Positions 30,023 through 39,183 of a DNA stretch of 64,000 nucleotides are shown here, piece after piece. The stretch lies in NCBI RefSeq assembly GCF_024347095.1, contig NZ_AP024903.1, forward strand, positions 1,054,001 through 1,118,000, read 5' to 3'. The notes below the pieces were generated by a model. The model was not told where the DNA came from. It made no database searches and worked only from the letters and a program-made list of their open reading frames with translations. Both the position numbers and the translations under genes were made by a program. This stretch comes from Vibrio rhizosphaerae. GTDB lineage: Bacteria > Pseudomonadota > Gammaproteobacteria > Enterobacterales > Vibrionaceae. The stretch's first letter is position 1. The number at the start of each line of letters is the position of its first letter.

Positions 30023-31471
30023 ATGAAATTTATTGTTAAGCCCCATCCGGAAATTTTTGTTAAAAGTGAATCGGTACGGAAACGTTTTACCAAAATTCTC
30101 GAATGTAATATTCGCAATATTGTTAAACGACGGACTGAATCGGTTGCGGTATTTAATCGTCGTGATCATATTGAAGTCACCTCAGAGAGCGATCAATATT
30201 ATGCGGAAACGCTGGAAATTCTGACCCATACACCGGGTATTCATCATGTGCTTGAAGTCCAGCAGTCTGAGTTCAGCGACTTGCATGATATCTATGAGCA
30301 GGTGTTAGCGCATAGCCGGCATAAGATTGAAAACAAAACCTTTGTGGTTCGTGCCAAAAGACGCGGCCAGCATGATTTTACCTCAATTGAACTGGAACGC
30401 TACGTCGGTGGCGGGTTGAACCAAGCGGTTGAAAGTGCCCGGGTAAAACTCAACAACCCGGATGTCGTGGTTCGGGTCGAAGTGTCAGGCGATAAACTGA
30501 ACCAGATTATTGCCCGTCATCGCGGACTGGGTGGATTCCCGCTCGGAACCCAAGAAGATGTGCTGAGCCTGATTTCCGGTGGGTTTGATTCCGGCGTCTC
30601 CAGCTATCTGCATATCAAACGTGGCTCTAAAGTACATTATTGCTTCTTTAATTTAGGCGGTCCGGCGCATGAAATTGGCGTGAAGCAGGTCGCTTACTAT
30701 TTATGGAATAAGTTTGGTTCGTCTGCCAAAGTACGCTTTATTTCCGTTGATTTTGAGCCGGTTGTTGCGGAAATTCTGGAAAAAGTCGATGACGGACAAA
30801 TGGGCGTCGTACTGAAACGTATGTTCATGCGGGCGGCCGGAATGATCGCGGAACGGTTTGATATTCAGGCATTGGTTACCGGTGAAGCGTTAGGGCAGGT
30901 TTCCAGTCAGACTCTGACCAATTTACGCCATATTGATGGGGTTACTGAGCGTTTGATTCTGCGTCCGCTGATTAACTGGGATAAAGAAGATATTATCAAC
31001 CTTGCCCGGGATATCGGCACCGAAGACTTTGCCAAAACGATGCCGGAATATTGCGGGGTCATCTCTCGTCGTCCGACGGTGAAAGCGGTTCAGGCGAAGC
31101 TGGAAGCAGAGGAAGCCAAGTTTGATTTTGCCATTCTCGATCAGGTGATCCATAGTGCTCGTCAGATGGACATCCGTGATATTGCGCAGGAAACGGCGCA
31201 GCAGGCACCGGAAGTTGAGCTGGTTGATGCAATTCAGGAGCATGCGGTTGTGCTGGATATCCGCAGCCCGGATGAAGAAGATGAACATCCGTTGATATTA
31301 GAAGGCGTCGAAGTGAAACATCTGCCGTTTTATAAACTGGCCACCCAGTTCGGTGATTTAGATCAGTCCAAAACCTATTTACTGTACTGTGCCCGCGGGG
31401 TGATGAGCCGTTTACAAGCGCTGTATCTCAAAGAACAGGGGTTTGAGAACGTTAAGGTTTATCGTCCTTAA
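30023..31471 (+). CDS. thiI: tRNA 4-thiouridine synthase / thiamine sulfur transferase
   Basis: ThiI makes 4-thiouridine at tRNA position 8 and helps supply sulfur for the thiazole of thiamine. The 482 residues show an N-terminal ferredoxin-like and THUMP region (residues 1-165), a PP-loop ATP-binding motif ([16 protein letters not shown]), a conserved cysteine in [11 protein letters not shown] and a C-terminal rhodanese domain with the persulfide cysteine in [10 protein letters not shown]. The presence of the rhodanese marks the bifunctional enterobacterial type. A TATAAT at 29925-29930 is a likely -10. In E. coli thiI is divergent from xseB-ispA-dxs; here pomAB and a reductase are inserted. 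Confidence 0.97.
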   Translation: MKFIVKPHPEIFVKSESVRKRFTKILECNIRNIVKRRTESVAVFNRRDHIEVTSESDQYYAETLEILTHTPGIHHVLEVQQSEFSDLHDIYEQVLAHSRHKIENKTFVVRAKRRGQHDFTSIELERYVGGGLNQAVESARVKLNNPDVVVRVEVSGDKLNQIIARHRGLGGFPLGTQEDVLSLISGGFDSGVSSYLHIKRGSKVHYCFFNLGGPAHEIGVKQVAYYLWNKFGSSAKVRFISVDFEPVVAEILEKVDDGQMGVVLKRMFMRAAGMIAERFDIQALVTGEALGQVSSQTLTNLRHIDGVTERLILRPLINWDKEDIINLARDIGTEDFAKTMPEYCGVISRRPTVKAVQAKLEAEEAKFDFAILDQVIHSARQMDIRDIAQETAQQAPEVELVDAIQEHAVVLDIRSPDEEDEHPLILEGVEVKHLPFYKLATQFGDLDQSKTYLLYCARGVMSRLQALYLKEQGFENVKVYRP

Positions 31472-31490
31472 ACGGTTTTTGAAGTTGAAC

Positions 31491-31519
31491 AAACCAGCCG
31501 TCATGAGGCTGGTTTTTTT
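31491..31519 (+). terminator. Intrinsic terminator of thiI
   Basis: AAACCAGCC and GGCTGGTTT form a 9-bp stem with a seven-base loop and a T7 run, 20 bp after the thiI stop. Confidence 0.92.
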
Positions 31520-31526
31520 GTATAGA

Positions 31527-31554
31527 GAACCCCCCCAGCTAGGCTGGGGGGTTC
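31527..31554. repeat. GC-rich palindrome next to the thiI terminator
   Basis: GAACCCCCCCAGC (31527-31539) and GCTGGGGGGTTC (31543-31554) pair fully except for one extra C, around a TAG loop. It sits 8 bp beyond the thiI terminator and has no T-run. Such GC-rich stems occur as dispersed palindromic repeats or at the ends of IS200/IS605-type elements; no transposase is near. Confidence 0.6.
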
Positions 31555-31695
31555 CGTTTATGGGCCCAACGACAATTTTCAGACCGATATTCCGCAAAAC
31601 AGGGCTGTTAATCTTGTGTTTTAAGATGATGTCATCGCGTGTGAGTCGGTTTTGACCGCGGTAGCGCTGGGGACTGAAAAATCAGTTCGGACAGA

Positions 31696-31896
31696 TAAAA
31701 ATACACCGCCCATCGGAAGGCGGTGTGAATATTTGACAGACAGGTCAAAATAAATACAGGAAGTATGCTTTGTGGCTGGGAGCCACAGAACAAGTGGTGA
31801 AACACCACATACTCGAAATACGAGTTTGCAAACACAACATCGCAACACAAAGTCTATTGATCCTAAGGAGAATCAAGTCATTCAGACTTGTCTGCG
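31696..31896 (-). ncRNA. gcvB: GcvB small regulatory RNA
   Basis: On the minus strand this about 200-nt RNA carries the GU-rich R1 seed (GTGTTGCGATGTTGTGTTTG, plus coordinates 31829-31848), nearly the same as in E. coli GcvB. A second conserved block ACTTCCTGTATTTA lies at 31751-31764, followed by CTGTCTGTC. Hairpins are visible at 31883-31894 (5' end), 31811-31825, 31771-31787 (TGTGGCT/AGCCACA) and the 3' terminator ACACCGCC/GGCGGTGT at 31703-31726 followed by ATTTTT. Placement divergent from gcvA is the same as in E. coli. GcvB represses many amino-acid and peptide transport mRNAs through Hfq. The start is predicted from the promoter, so a few bases of error are possible. Confidence 0.92.
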
Positions 31897-31902
31897 GCAC
31901 AA

Positions 31903-31946
31903 AATATAGAGTTTTTCTGGCAGGTAAACAATGGACAAATTATAAT
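31903..31946. promoter_or_regulatory. Overlapping divergent promoters of gcvB and gcvA
   Basis: For gcvB (minus strand) the -10 TATATT is at 31903-31908 and the -35 TTGTTT at 31926-31931, spaced by 17 bp. For gcvA (plus strand) a -10 TATAAT is at 31941-31946 with no good -35. The two promoters interlock, so one GcvA-bound region could activate gcvB and repress gcvA, as known in E. coli. Confidence 0.7.
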
Positions 31947-31991
31947 GCTTCGCATAAAAAAAACTAATCCAATTCGATTGAGGATCATGGT

Positions 31992-32918
31992 GTGAACAAA
32001 AGGTTGCCTCCTCTGAATGCGCTGCGGGTTTTTGAGTCCGCAGCACGTCATTTAAGCTTCACTCAAGCCGCGGAAGAGTTATATGTCACTCAGGCTGCGG
32101 TTAGCCATCAAATCAAGTCTTTAGAAGAATTTCTCGGACTGAAGCTATTTATCCGCAGAAATCGCTCTCTTTTGTTAACAGAAGAGGGGCAAAGTTATTT
32201 TTTTGAAATTAAAGATATTTTTACAGCGATCCAAGAATCAACAGATAAACTCCTGTCGCGGAGTGAAAAGGGCACATTAACCATCAGTCTACCGCCCAGT
32301 TTTGCGATTCAGTGGCTGGTGCCGCGTCTGGCGGACTTTAATCAACAGCAGCCGGATATCGATGTTCGGATAAAAGCAGTTGATAAGGAAGAAGGCTCTT
32401 TAGTCGATGATGTCGATGTTGCGATTTATTACGGTAAAGGACAATGGCCCGGCTTACGCACCGATAAACTTTATCAGGAGTTTTTGATCCCGCTTTGTTC
32501 ACCATTATTGCTGGCGCAGGGGAAACCGCTGCATTCATTGGCAGATTTATCTCACCATACGTTACTGCATGATACCTCCCGACAGGATTGGAAAACCTTT
32601 GCCCGGGAAAATCATTTGTCCGGGATTACCGTTGATCATGGGCCGATTTTCAGTCATACAACGATGGTTTTACAGGCGGCAGCGCATGGTCAGGGAATTG
32701 CGCTGGGCAATAATGTACTGGCTCAGCCAGAAATTGAAGCCGGGAGGCTGGTGCCTTTATTTGATAAAGTGTTGATGACCGATAACGCTTTCTATCTGGT
32801 CTGTCATGAGAAACAGGCCAATACCGGACGGATTGCGACATTTCGGAACTGGATGCTGAACCGGGCCCGACGGGAGCAAGAGGTTATGTTGGATGAAAAC
32901 TATGACAGCAAAGAATGA
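31992..32918 (+). CDS. gcvA: Glycine cleavage system transcriptional activator GcvA
   Basis: This LysR-family regulator of 308 residues opens with KRLPPLNALRVFESAARHLS and SHQIKSLEEFLGLKLF, nearly identical to E. coli GcvA in the DNA-binding domain. It activates the glycine cleavage genes when glycine is high and also activates gcvB. The effector-binding domain spans about residues 90-295. The start is a GTG at 31992, with AGGA about 8 bases upstream. It leads a cluster with a hydrolase gene, ygdD and rlmM, all closely spaced or overlapping. Confidence 0.95.
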   Translation: MNKRLPPLNALRVFESAARHLSFTQAAEELYVTQAAVSHQIKSLEEFLGLKLFIRRNRSLLLTEEGQSYFFEIKDIFTAIQESTDKLLSRSEKGTLTISLPPSFAIQWLVPRLADFNQQQPDIDVRIKAVDKEEGSLVDDVDVAIYYGKGQWPGLRTDKLYQEFLIPLCSPLLLAQGKPLHSLADLSHHTLLHDTSRQDWKTFARENHLSGITVDHGPIFSHTTMVLQAAAHGQGIALGNNVLAQPEIEAGRLVPLFDKVLMTDNAFYLVCHEKQANTGRIATFRNWMLNRARREQEVMLDENYDSKE

Positions 32919-33570
32919 TATCGCAAGCGAGACCTACCAGCCGGGTAGTGCACAGGTACAATTGAACGGCCCCAGTGATGGCCCGGTATTTATTTTTGCC
33001 CACGGAGCCGGGGCAGATATGGATCATGCGTTTATGGCGCAGGTTGCCAGTGGACTGGCTGAAACTGGCATCCGTGTGGTGCGTTTTAATTTTCCGTATA
33101 TGATTCGCAGAGCGCAGGAAGCAAAGCAGTTTCCGCCGGATCGCGCCCCGAAACTGCTTGCTGCGTTTGATGAGGTGATACAGCAGTATGCGACCCGGCC
33201 GGTGGTGATCGGGGGAAAATCTATGGGTGGGCGAATGGCAAGCTTACTCACTCAGCACGAGCTGGTGAAAGGGATTGCCTGTTTAGGGTTTCCGTTTCAT
33301 CCGCCGGGCAAGCCGGAGAAGTTTAAAGGTGAGCATTTAGCAACGTGTGACAAGCCGTGTCTGATTTTACAGGGAGAACGGGATACCTTTGGTTGCCGGG
33401 ATGAAGTGATGGTAATGACCTTGAGTTCGCAGGTTGAGGTGGTTTATGTGCCGGATGGCGATCATAGTTTTAAGCCTCGTAAACGTTCTGGGTATACCGA
33501 GCAAGACAACTTAACCCGGGTTGTGGAACAATTAAGTGCATTTATCTGGAGCATGAATCATGAAAAGTAG
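32893..33570 (+). CDS. Alpha/beta hydrolase, KANL3/Tex30-like
   Basis: This 225-residue protein is a small alpha/beta-fold hydrolase. FIFAHGAGADMDHAFM forms the oxyanion loop region, GGKSMGGRMASLL is the nucleophile elbow with its serine, and ILQGERDTFG and PDGDHSFKPRKRSG supply the acid and histidine. The catalytic triad therefore looks complete. The substrate is unknown. It overlaps the gcvA end by 26 bases if the ATG at 32893 is used; the next ATG, 32902, has GGA at better spacing. It overlaps ygdD by 11 bases. Confidence 0.9.
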   Translation: MKTMTAKNDIASETYQPGSAQVQLNGPSDGPVFIFAHGAGADMDHAFMAQVASGLAETGIRVVRFNFPYMIRRAQEAKQFPPDRAPKLLAAFDEVIQQYATRPVVIGGKSMGGRMASLLTQHELVKGIACLGFPFHPPGKPEKFKGEHLATCDKPCLILQGERDTFGCRDEVMVMTLSSQVEVVYVPDGDHSFKPRKRSGYTEQDNLTRVVEQLSAFIWSMNHEK

Positions 33571-33958
33571 ATTGTTAGTTCTTTTTGCTGCCTGTTTTGG
33601 CGCATCTGGCGTGGGGTTAGGTGCATTTGCCTCTCATGGTTTAAAAGCGGTTTTAGCACCGAATTTACTGGCAGTCTTCGAAGTTGGAGTCCGTTACCAG
33701 TTGATTCATACCTTAGCGTTGTTGGCCTGTGGCGTGATGGTGATGCTGGCGTCGCACCAAGCGGTGCAGAAATATTTTTATCGGGCTGGAATCTGTTTTA
33801 TTATCGGCATCTTTTGTTTTAGCGGCAGCCTGTATGCGTTAGCCCTGACTGGGGTGAAATGGTTTGGTCCTGTCACGCCGCTCGGCGGCGTCTGTTTTAT
33901 TTTAGGATGGGTACTGATGTTTGTCGCTGCATGGAATATGAACGAGGTGAATCAGTGA
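33560..33958 (+). CDS. ygdD: DUF423 membrane protein YgdD
   Basis: The 132 residues contain four hydrophobic helices and the DUF423 pattern [19 protein letters not shown] and [14 protein letters not shown]. It is an inner-membrane protein of unknown function. E. coli ygdD lies between gcvA and rlmM, as here. It overlaps the hydrolase gene before it and the rlmM start after it (GTGA), so the genes are coupled. Confidence 0.93.
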   Translation: MKSRLLVLFAACFGASGVGLGAFASHGLKAVLAPNLLAVFEVGVRYQLIHTLALLACGVMVMLASHQAVQKYFYRAGICFIIGIFCFSGSLYALALTGVKWFGPVTPLGGVCFILGWVLMFVAAWNMNEVNQ

Positions 33959-35046
33959 AGCAGGTCATGCTCTATTGCCGTGCCGGTTTTGAGAAAGAAT
34001 GTGCCGGAGAAATTCAGGACAAGGCAAGTCGGATCGAAGTGTTTGGCTTTCCCCGTTTGAAGTATCAAACCGGATATGTGCTGTTCGAATGTTATCAGGA
34101 GGGCGATGCTGATAAGTTGATCCGTGAGATTGATTTTCAGAGCCTGATTTTTGCCCGCCAGATGTTTGCCGTCTCCGCGACGTGTGAATCATTACCGAGT
34201 ACCGATCGGATTTCTCCCATTCTTCAGGTTTTGGGTGATGTTGAAACATTGCCTCGTTGTGGCGATCTGCGGGTCGAAACGCCGGATACCAATGAAGCCA
34301 AAGAATTGCTGAAATTCTGCCGTAAATTTACGGTGCCACTGCGTCAGGCTCTGCGGGGCAAAGGCATTCTGTTTGGTAAGGATGAACCGAAGAAGCCTGC
34401 ATTGCATGTGTGTTTTATCGCCCCCGGCCATTGTTATATCGGCTATTCCTATACCAATAATAACTCTCCGTTTTTCATGGGAATTCCCCGCTTGAAATTC
34501 CCGGCGGATGCGCCGAGTCGTTCGACCCTGAAACTGGAAGAAGCATTTCATGTTTTTATTCCTCGCTCGGAATGGGATGAACGGTTGGCCTCGGGAATGT
34601 GGGCGGTTGACCTGGGTGCATGTCCCGGCGGATGGACTTATCAGCTGGTGAAACGGTCGATGTTTGTGCATGCCGTCGATAACGGTATGATGGCCGACAG
34701 CCTGATGGAGACCGGTCAGGTCAAACATCATATGGAAGATGGCTTCAAATTTGAGCCACCGCGTAAAAATGTGACTTGGCTGGTGTGTGATATGGTCGAG
34801 AAGCCGTCTCGCGTAGCGCAACTGATGGGAGAGTGGCTGATCCGTGGGTGGGCTAAAGAGGCGCTGTTTAATCTGAAACTGCCGATGAAGGGACGTTATG
34901 ATGAAGTATTGCAGGATATCGACAATCTCAGATATTTCCTGAAAGACAATCACGTCAACTTTCGTCTACAGGCCAAGCATCTTTACCATGACCGGGAAGA
35001 AATCACCGTGCATGTTCAGTGTTTATCGAATATCTCGCCTCACTAA
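33955..35046 (+). CDS. rlmM: 23S rRNA 2'-O-ribose C2498 methyltransferase
   Basis: RlmM methylates the ribose of C2498 in 23S rRNA with SAM. The 363-residue protein has an N-terminal THUMP-like region and a Rossmann methyltransferase domain with the SAM motif [13 protein letters not shown]. The lysine and aspartate expected for 2'-O-methyl transfer are in [10 protein letters not shown] and FNLKLPMK. The start is the GTG at 33955, which overlaps the ygdD stop by four bases and has GAGGTGA upstream; longer frames run through ygdD. The length matches E. coli (366). Confidence 0.96.
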   Translation: MKQVMLYCRAGFEKECAGEIQDKASRIEVFGFPRLKYQTGYVLFECYQEGDADKLIREIDFQSLIFARQMFAVSATCESLPSTDRISPILQVLGDVETLPRCGDLRVETPDTNEAKELLKFCRKFTVPLRQALRGKGILFGKDEPKKPALHVCFIAPGHCYIGYSYTNNNSPFFMGIPRLKFPADAPSRSTLKLEEAFHVFIPRSEWDERLASGMWAVDLGACPGGWTYQLVKRSMFVHAVDNGMMADSLMETGQVKHHMEDGFKFEPPRKNVTWLVCDMVEKPSRVAQLMGEWLIRGWAKEALFNLKLPMKGRYDEVLQDIDNLRYFLKDNHVNFRLQAKHLYHDREEITVHVQCLSNISPH

Positions 35047-35076
35047 CAAGATAGCTCAATCACCGAGCAAGGCAGT

Positions 35077-35101
35077 AAAGCGTGTCAGTCAGGCACGCTT
35101 T
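35077..35101. terminator. Convergent terminator of rlmM and xni
   Basis: AAAGCGTG (35077-35084) and CACGCTTT (35094-35101) form a perfect 8-bp stem. The xni stop codon lies in the loop, so the structure overlaps the 3' end of xni. The T-runs are short. Confidence 0.6.
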
Positions 35102-35870
35102 CTGATGGCTGAAAACGGATATCCTGCAAGTTAAATCCCAGCTCGATATCGGTTTTGAGTGTCGCGACGGCTTTGCACTGACGGGCCAGTTCGATATGTT
35201 CGGTGAGCTTTTTCTGATATTTCTGTGGCAGTGTTGTGCTTTGACAGGCTTGTTCAATGTCGTTGCATTGATTGAGAATTTCCTTCGCAGCTTTGGGGCC
35301 AACCCCCGGTATCCCACTAACCTGACTGGAGTGAATCCCCGCCAGTGCCCAGTAGTCACAGAGTTGTTCGGGCTGGACACCGAATTCCTGAGCGATAAAG
35401 TCTTGATCCAGCCAGCGATGCTGGAAATAGTCACGAATTCTGAGCGTCGGGGAGAGCAACTGACAGTAGCCCTTATCGGTTGAAATGATCGTTACCTGTT
35501 CCTGATGACTGGCGACTTTGGTCGCCAGTGTGGCAACCAGATCATCCGCTTCATCACCGCTGGAGAGCAGTGAGTCGATTCCCAGTTCCCACCATGCTTG
35601 CTGAATCGCATCCATGTTTTGTCTTAAAGCTTCGGGCATGGGTTGGCGTTTTTCTTTATATTGCGGTAACAGTTCTGCCCGCCAGCCCCGATCATCTGAG
35701 TCATGATCAAACACAGCGATAATATGGGTGGGTGATGTTTCTTGGATAATTTTGGTTAAGGTTCGGCTGGTGGTTTGGATGGTTCTCTCAATCTCTTCAG
35801 CATTCGGTTGCGCTGAGTGAACGCGGCGAATCAGGTTGAGTGCGTCAATAATGACAAGGTGTAGCGACAT
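35085..35870 (-). CDS. xni: Flap endonuclease Xni (ExoIX)
   Basis: Xni is related to the 5' nuclease domain of DNA polymerase I and acts on flap DNA structures. The 261-residue protein shows the metal-binding aspartates in LVIIDALNLI, AVFDHDSDDRGWR, GDEADDLVATLA and STDKGYCQLL, and a helix-hairpin-helix IPGVGPKAAKEIL. The length is slightly above E. coli (251). It is convergent with rlmM and lies 81 bp after ppnN on the same strand. Confidence 0.94.
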   Translation of the reverse strand: MSLHLVIIDALNLIRRVHSAQPNAEEIERTIQTTSRTLTKIIQETSPTHIIAVFDHDSDDRGWRAELLPQYKEKRQPMPEALRQNMDAIQQAWWELGIDSLLSSGDEADDLVATLATKVASHQEQVTIISTDKGYCQLLSPTLRIRDYFQHRWLDQDFIAQEFGVQPEQLCDYWALAGIHSSQVSGIPGVGPKAAKEILNQCNDIEQACQSTTLPQKYQKKLTEHIELARQCKAVATLKTDIELGFNLQDIRFQPSESVPD

Positions 35871-35895
35871 GGGCGTTCTTCAATCTGGTGCGAGT

Positions 35896-35915
35896 TAAAA
35901 AGGGCCGAAGCCCTT
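35896..35915 (-). terminator. Intrinsic terminator of ppnN
   Basis: On the minus strand AAGGGC-TTCG-GCCCTT forms a 6-bp stem with a stable tetraloop followed by TTT, 37 bp after the ppnN stop. Confidence 0.8.
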
Positions 35916-35951
35916 ATTCTAGGGGAAAATAGCGCACGCGGGCAACCGATG

Positions 35952-37316
35952 CTAGTGATTCGCTATTTTATAGCAGGGTTCATAAGCCTGTCCGCCGGGT
36001 AGCTTCATGCGATTCTGTTGGACGAAGTCTTTCAACAGCTTGTCCATTTTCTGCATGATTGCCCGATCGCCGTCAATGATGAAGGGGCCATGCTGTTCGA
36101 TTTCCCGAATACCTTCTGCTTTGACGTTTCCTGCCACAATCCCTGAAAACGCCTTCCGCAGATTGGCTGCAAGCACTTCCGGTTTTTGGTTCATATGCAG
36201 GTCAAGATTCGCCATCGCGTGATGATTGGGGACAAATGGCATTTGGAATTCAGGATCAATTTTGAGCGACCAGTTGAAACTGTACGCGTCACCATGTGTT
36301 TTTCTGAATTGGCGGACAACAGGCATAGCCTCATTCATTTTACGTGCGACTCTCGCCGGATCATCAATGATGATCTGATAGTGTTTGCGGGCCGCATCTC
36401 CCAATGTTTCACTGATGAACTTATCGATAGAGTTAAAATAATCTTCACTGCCTTGCGGGCCGGTCAGGATAATCGGCAACGGCTGCTCAGCATTATCCGG
36501 ATGCATCATGATGCCGAGAATATATAGCAGTTCTTCAGCGGTCCCCGGGCCGCCAGGGAAGATCACAATACCATGTGCCATACGCACAAATGCTTCCAGA
36601 CGTTTCTCAATGTCCGGCATGATGATGAGTTCATTGACGATTGGGTTGGGTGGTTCTGCCGCAATAATGGATGGTTCAGTCAAACCAATGTAGCGGGCAT
36701 TTTTATAACGCTGTTTGGCATGGCCGATTGCCGCGCCTTTCATCGGTCCTTCCATGGCACCCGGGCCACAGCCGGTACAAATATTCAGTTCTCTCAGGCC
36801 CAGTTCATTACCGACTTCGCGGGTGTATTGGTATTCGACCGGATTGATTGAATGGCCGCCCCAGCAAACCACTAAATTGGGTGTGATACCGGGAACCAGC
36901 GTCCGGGCATTGCGCAAGATATCGAAGACTAAATTGGTGTTATAGACAGAGTCAGCCAAATTGTATCGTTTGCTGTCTGCGAGATGCATGTTGACGTAAA
37001 CAATGTCGCGTAAAACGGAAAACAGATGTTCCTGAATCCCTTTGATGATTTCACCATCGACGAAGGCATGTTCTGGCGGCTCAATCAATTCTAGTTTGAT
37101 GCCCCGTTCCCGCCGGAGAACGTTGACATCGAAATTCTGATATTTATCCAGTAACTCTTTCGAGCTGTCTGTGTGACTGCCTGAGTTCAGGACAGCCAGT
37201 GTACAATTTCTGTAGAGTTGGTACAGATCCCCGCTGGATGCTGTTTTCTTCAGGCGTTCCACTTCAATCTGCGAGAGCAGATCCATACTTCCGGTCGGGC
37301 TGATATGAGTAATCAT
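35952..37316 (-). CDS. ppnN: Pyrimidine/purine nucleotide 5'-monophosphate nucleosidase
   Basis: PpnN (YgdH) splits nucleoside monophosphates into base and ribose 5-phosphate and is regulated by (p)ppGpp in E. coli. The 454-residue protein contains the LOG-type motif [15 protein letters not shown], with [11 protein letters not shown] at the N-terminus and [19 protein letters not shown] in the Rossmann core. The length matches. GGAGGC lies directly before the ATG. It is the next gene upstream of xni and separate from the diguanylate cyclase gene. Confidence 0.95.
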   Translation of the reverse strand: MITHISPTGSMDLLSQIEVERLKKTASSGDLYQLYRNCTLAVLNSGSHTDSSKELLDKYQNFDVNVLRRERGIKLELIEPPEHAFVDGEIIKGIQEHLFSVLRDIVYVNMHLADSKRYNLADSVYNTNLVFDILRNARTLVPGITPNLVVCWGGHSINPVEYQYTREVGNELGLRELNICTGCGPGAMEGPMKGAAIGHAKQRYKNARYIGLTEPSIIAAEPPNPIVNELIIMPDIEKRLEAFVRMAHGIVIFPGGPGTAEELLYILGIMMHPDNAEQPLPIILTGPQGSEDYFNSIDKFISETLGDAARKHYQIIIDDPARVARKMNEAMPVVRQFRKTHGDAYSFNWSLKIDPEFQMPFVPNHHAMANLDLHMNQKPEVLAANLRKAFSGIVAGNVKAEGIREIEQHGPFIIDGDRAIMQKMDKLLKDFVQQNRMKLPGGQAYEPCYKIANH

Positions 37317-37535
37317 GAATGCCTCCTTGATAATCAGTACGGAATAATATGTTTTTCTAATAGGTTGAGGCTAATGATAAACAGGTATAATAACTGTATG
37401 ATTTTACAGTAACAATCTAGTCCGTAGATGATCAACTAGGGAACTGATACTGTTCAATGATGTGATGAATGTCACTCTATTGTCTGGATTTGATTAAAAA
37501 AACATCATTTGGGGTGGTTTGGATACTCAGGTGAT

Positions 37536-38816
37536 TTATTGCCAGATAACTTGATTGGGGCCGGTTTTTTTGGTTTTTTGTAGTGCATGATAGACCCGTT
37601 CAAGAAGCGCTTCCGGCGTATCTCCTTCTTGAAAGGCAACGCTGGATGCACTCAGGGTAATGGTGAGGTGTTTATCTTTAAATTTAAAAGGCAGCCGCTC
37701 GACTTGACGTAAAATGGTCTGCACTAGCAGATAACTTTCCTGTTCGGCCCGATCCGGCATGATAATCATGAATTCTTCACCGGAAAAGCGAGCGACCGTA
37801 TCGGTTTCTGACAGTTCTTTTTGAATTGTTTTTGCAATGATTTTCAGGGCCTTATCACCGGCTGAGTAACCAAAGTTTTTGTTGAGTGCCTTAAAATTAT
37901 CAATATCGAGCAACACCACCCGCAGAGGATGCTGGTTCTTGATCCAACGGTGATACTCTAATTCCATCCGATTATGAAAAGCAGCCCGGTTATACACTTT
38001 GGTTAACGGATCTTGCAGTACTCTCTGCGCTTGATCTTCGAGCCGGCAGCGATAATCTTGGGTTGATTCGTACAGTGATTCAGCCTGATTACGCGTGTAT
38101 TCCATCCGTTCAATCAATGCTTTTTCTCGCTGCTCAGCATGAGTGAGTCGTTCTGATAAAGCCGTCAACTGAGCCAGTAGTGGCATGAGACCGGATTTCA
38201 GTGAGGCATAATCCTGTTCGTCTTTCAGAATCTTATTACTTTGGGTCATCAGTGTATTGAATTCTTGATTCATTTCCTGACGGTGTGACAGATAACTCTG
38301 ACTCTGTTGAATGCTTTGCTTGGTACTTTTCAGGTGCGTTGCCAAGGCACTATTCATCTGCTCAAGGAACTGTTCTGATTGTTTACGTTCATGCGTTGTT
38401 CCCTCAACCACCAGACGCAACACTTCCAGCGTCAATTCCAGTAATGTATCGGGGGGGACGCCGACCAATAACTTGGCGCGGATATCCATCAGCACCTCGC
38501 CGGATTCGCCTTCAAAATCCAGTTCAGTGATTAGGGTTTGCAGCTCATCGGATAATTTTTTGTGCAGCGCTTGTTCTGCCGTATAACTCATGGCATTTGC
38601 GCGATGTGGATTCGTTGCAATAATTTTGACCGAGCGTTCATAAAGGCCCAGTAATTTTACCGCTTGCTCTGATTTGGGCGATGGATGAACCGAAGAGACG
38701 CTCAACAGATCACGAAGATCCCGTTTTACCTTTGAGGGTAAACCGGGAATTCTTAACAAAGTCTCTCCGCCATGACGAATGTGGCGTTCAAGATTGGTCA
38801 TTGTCGTCTTTTCCAT
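37536..38816 (-). CDS. Diguanylate cyclase, soluble, coiled-coil N-terminus
   Basis: The 426-residue protein ends in a GGDEF domain (about residues 255-425). The active-site loop is SGEEF (near residue 344), a known active variant, with the upstream DIDNFKALNKNFGYSAGDKAL metal and guanine site intact, so it should make cyclic-di-GMP. The inhibitory I-site RxxD is missing: the aligned residues read SETD. The N-terminal 250 residues are soluble and strongly coiled coil, with no membrane helix. The start is chosen at the ATG at 38816; another ATG lies five codons later. It lies downstream of the TPR protein on the same strand with a 367-bp gap. Confidence 0.92.
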   Translation of the reverse strand: MEKTTMTNLERHIRHGGETLLRIPGLPSKVKRDLRDLLSVSSVHPSPKSEQAVKLLGLYERSVKIIATNPHRANAMSYTAEQALHKKLSDELQTLITELDFEGESGEVLMDIRAKLLVGVPPDTLLELTLEVLRLVVEGTTHERKQSEQFLEQMNSALATHLKSTKQSIQQSQSYLSHRQEMNQEFNTLMTQSNKILKDEQDYASLKSGLMPLLAQLTALSERLTHAEQREKALIERMEYTRNQAESLYESTQDYRCRLEDQAQRVLQDPLTKVYNRAAFHNRMELEYHRWIKNQHPLRVVLLDIDNFKALNKNFGYSAGDKALKIIAKTIQKELSETDTVARFSGEEFMIIMPDRAEQESYLLVQTILRQVERLPFKFKDKHLTITLSASSVAFQEGDTPEALLERVYHALQKTKKTGPNQVIWQ

Positions 38817-39183
38817 AGTCAACGTCTGTTGTTTCAGTATTTATCAATCACAGCAAGTTCAGGGGAATCTGCATTTTTGTTATTTTGTTTGTTCTTGCCA
38901 GTATCATCAGGGTGATCTGGCATGTCATTGTCATGTCAACAGATGACAGAAAAATGATACATTGTTTCAATACACGCTTGTTTTCCTCAAATTTGAACCG
39001 AAGTCGCTCTGTGTGTCAAACGAACTTTATTGAGTTGGGATCTAAACAGGTATCAGACAGGATCATATCTGTCGTACGCTGTAATGAATGAGCAAATCGA
39101 TCCATCGGTATTCTATCTGCGACGTCGTTGATAAAGGCGGTTCGCGCCTGTCATTCGTCACAGCAGCATGGTTGCAACCTGAT
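38817..39183. other. Intergenic region between the TPR/GGDEF-like gene and the cyclase gene
   Basis: No gene is seen. Short open frames on the plus strand (38885-39091 and 39088-39411) have no ribosome sites and the second overlaps a real gene. No strong terminator follows the TPR gene, so read-through into the cyclase gene is possible. Confidence 0.45.

Noticed and set aside
31621..31848. Minus-strand open frame of 75 codons
   Set aside because: It lies across the GcvB RNA gene, whose conserved seed and hairpins explain the sequence better.
34192..34953. Antisense open frame of 253 codons inside rlmM
   Set aside because: It is antisense to a well-supported gene, with no ribosome site and no recognisable domain.
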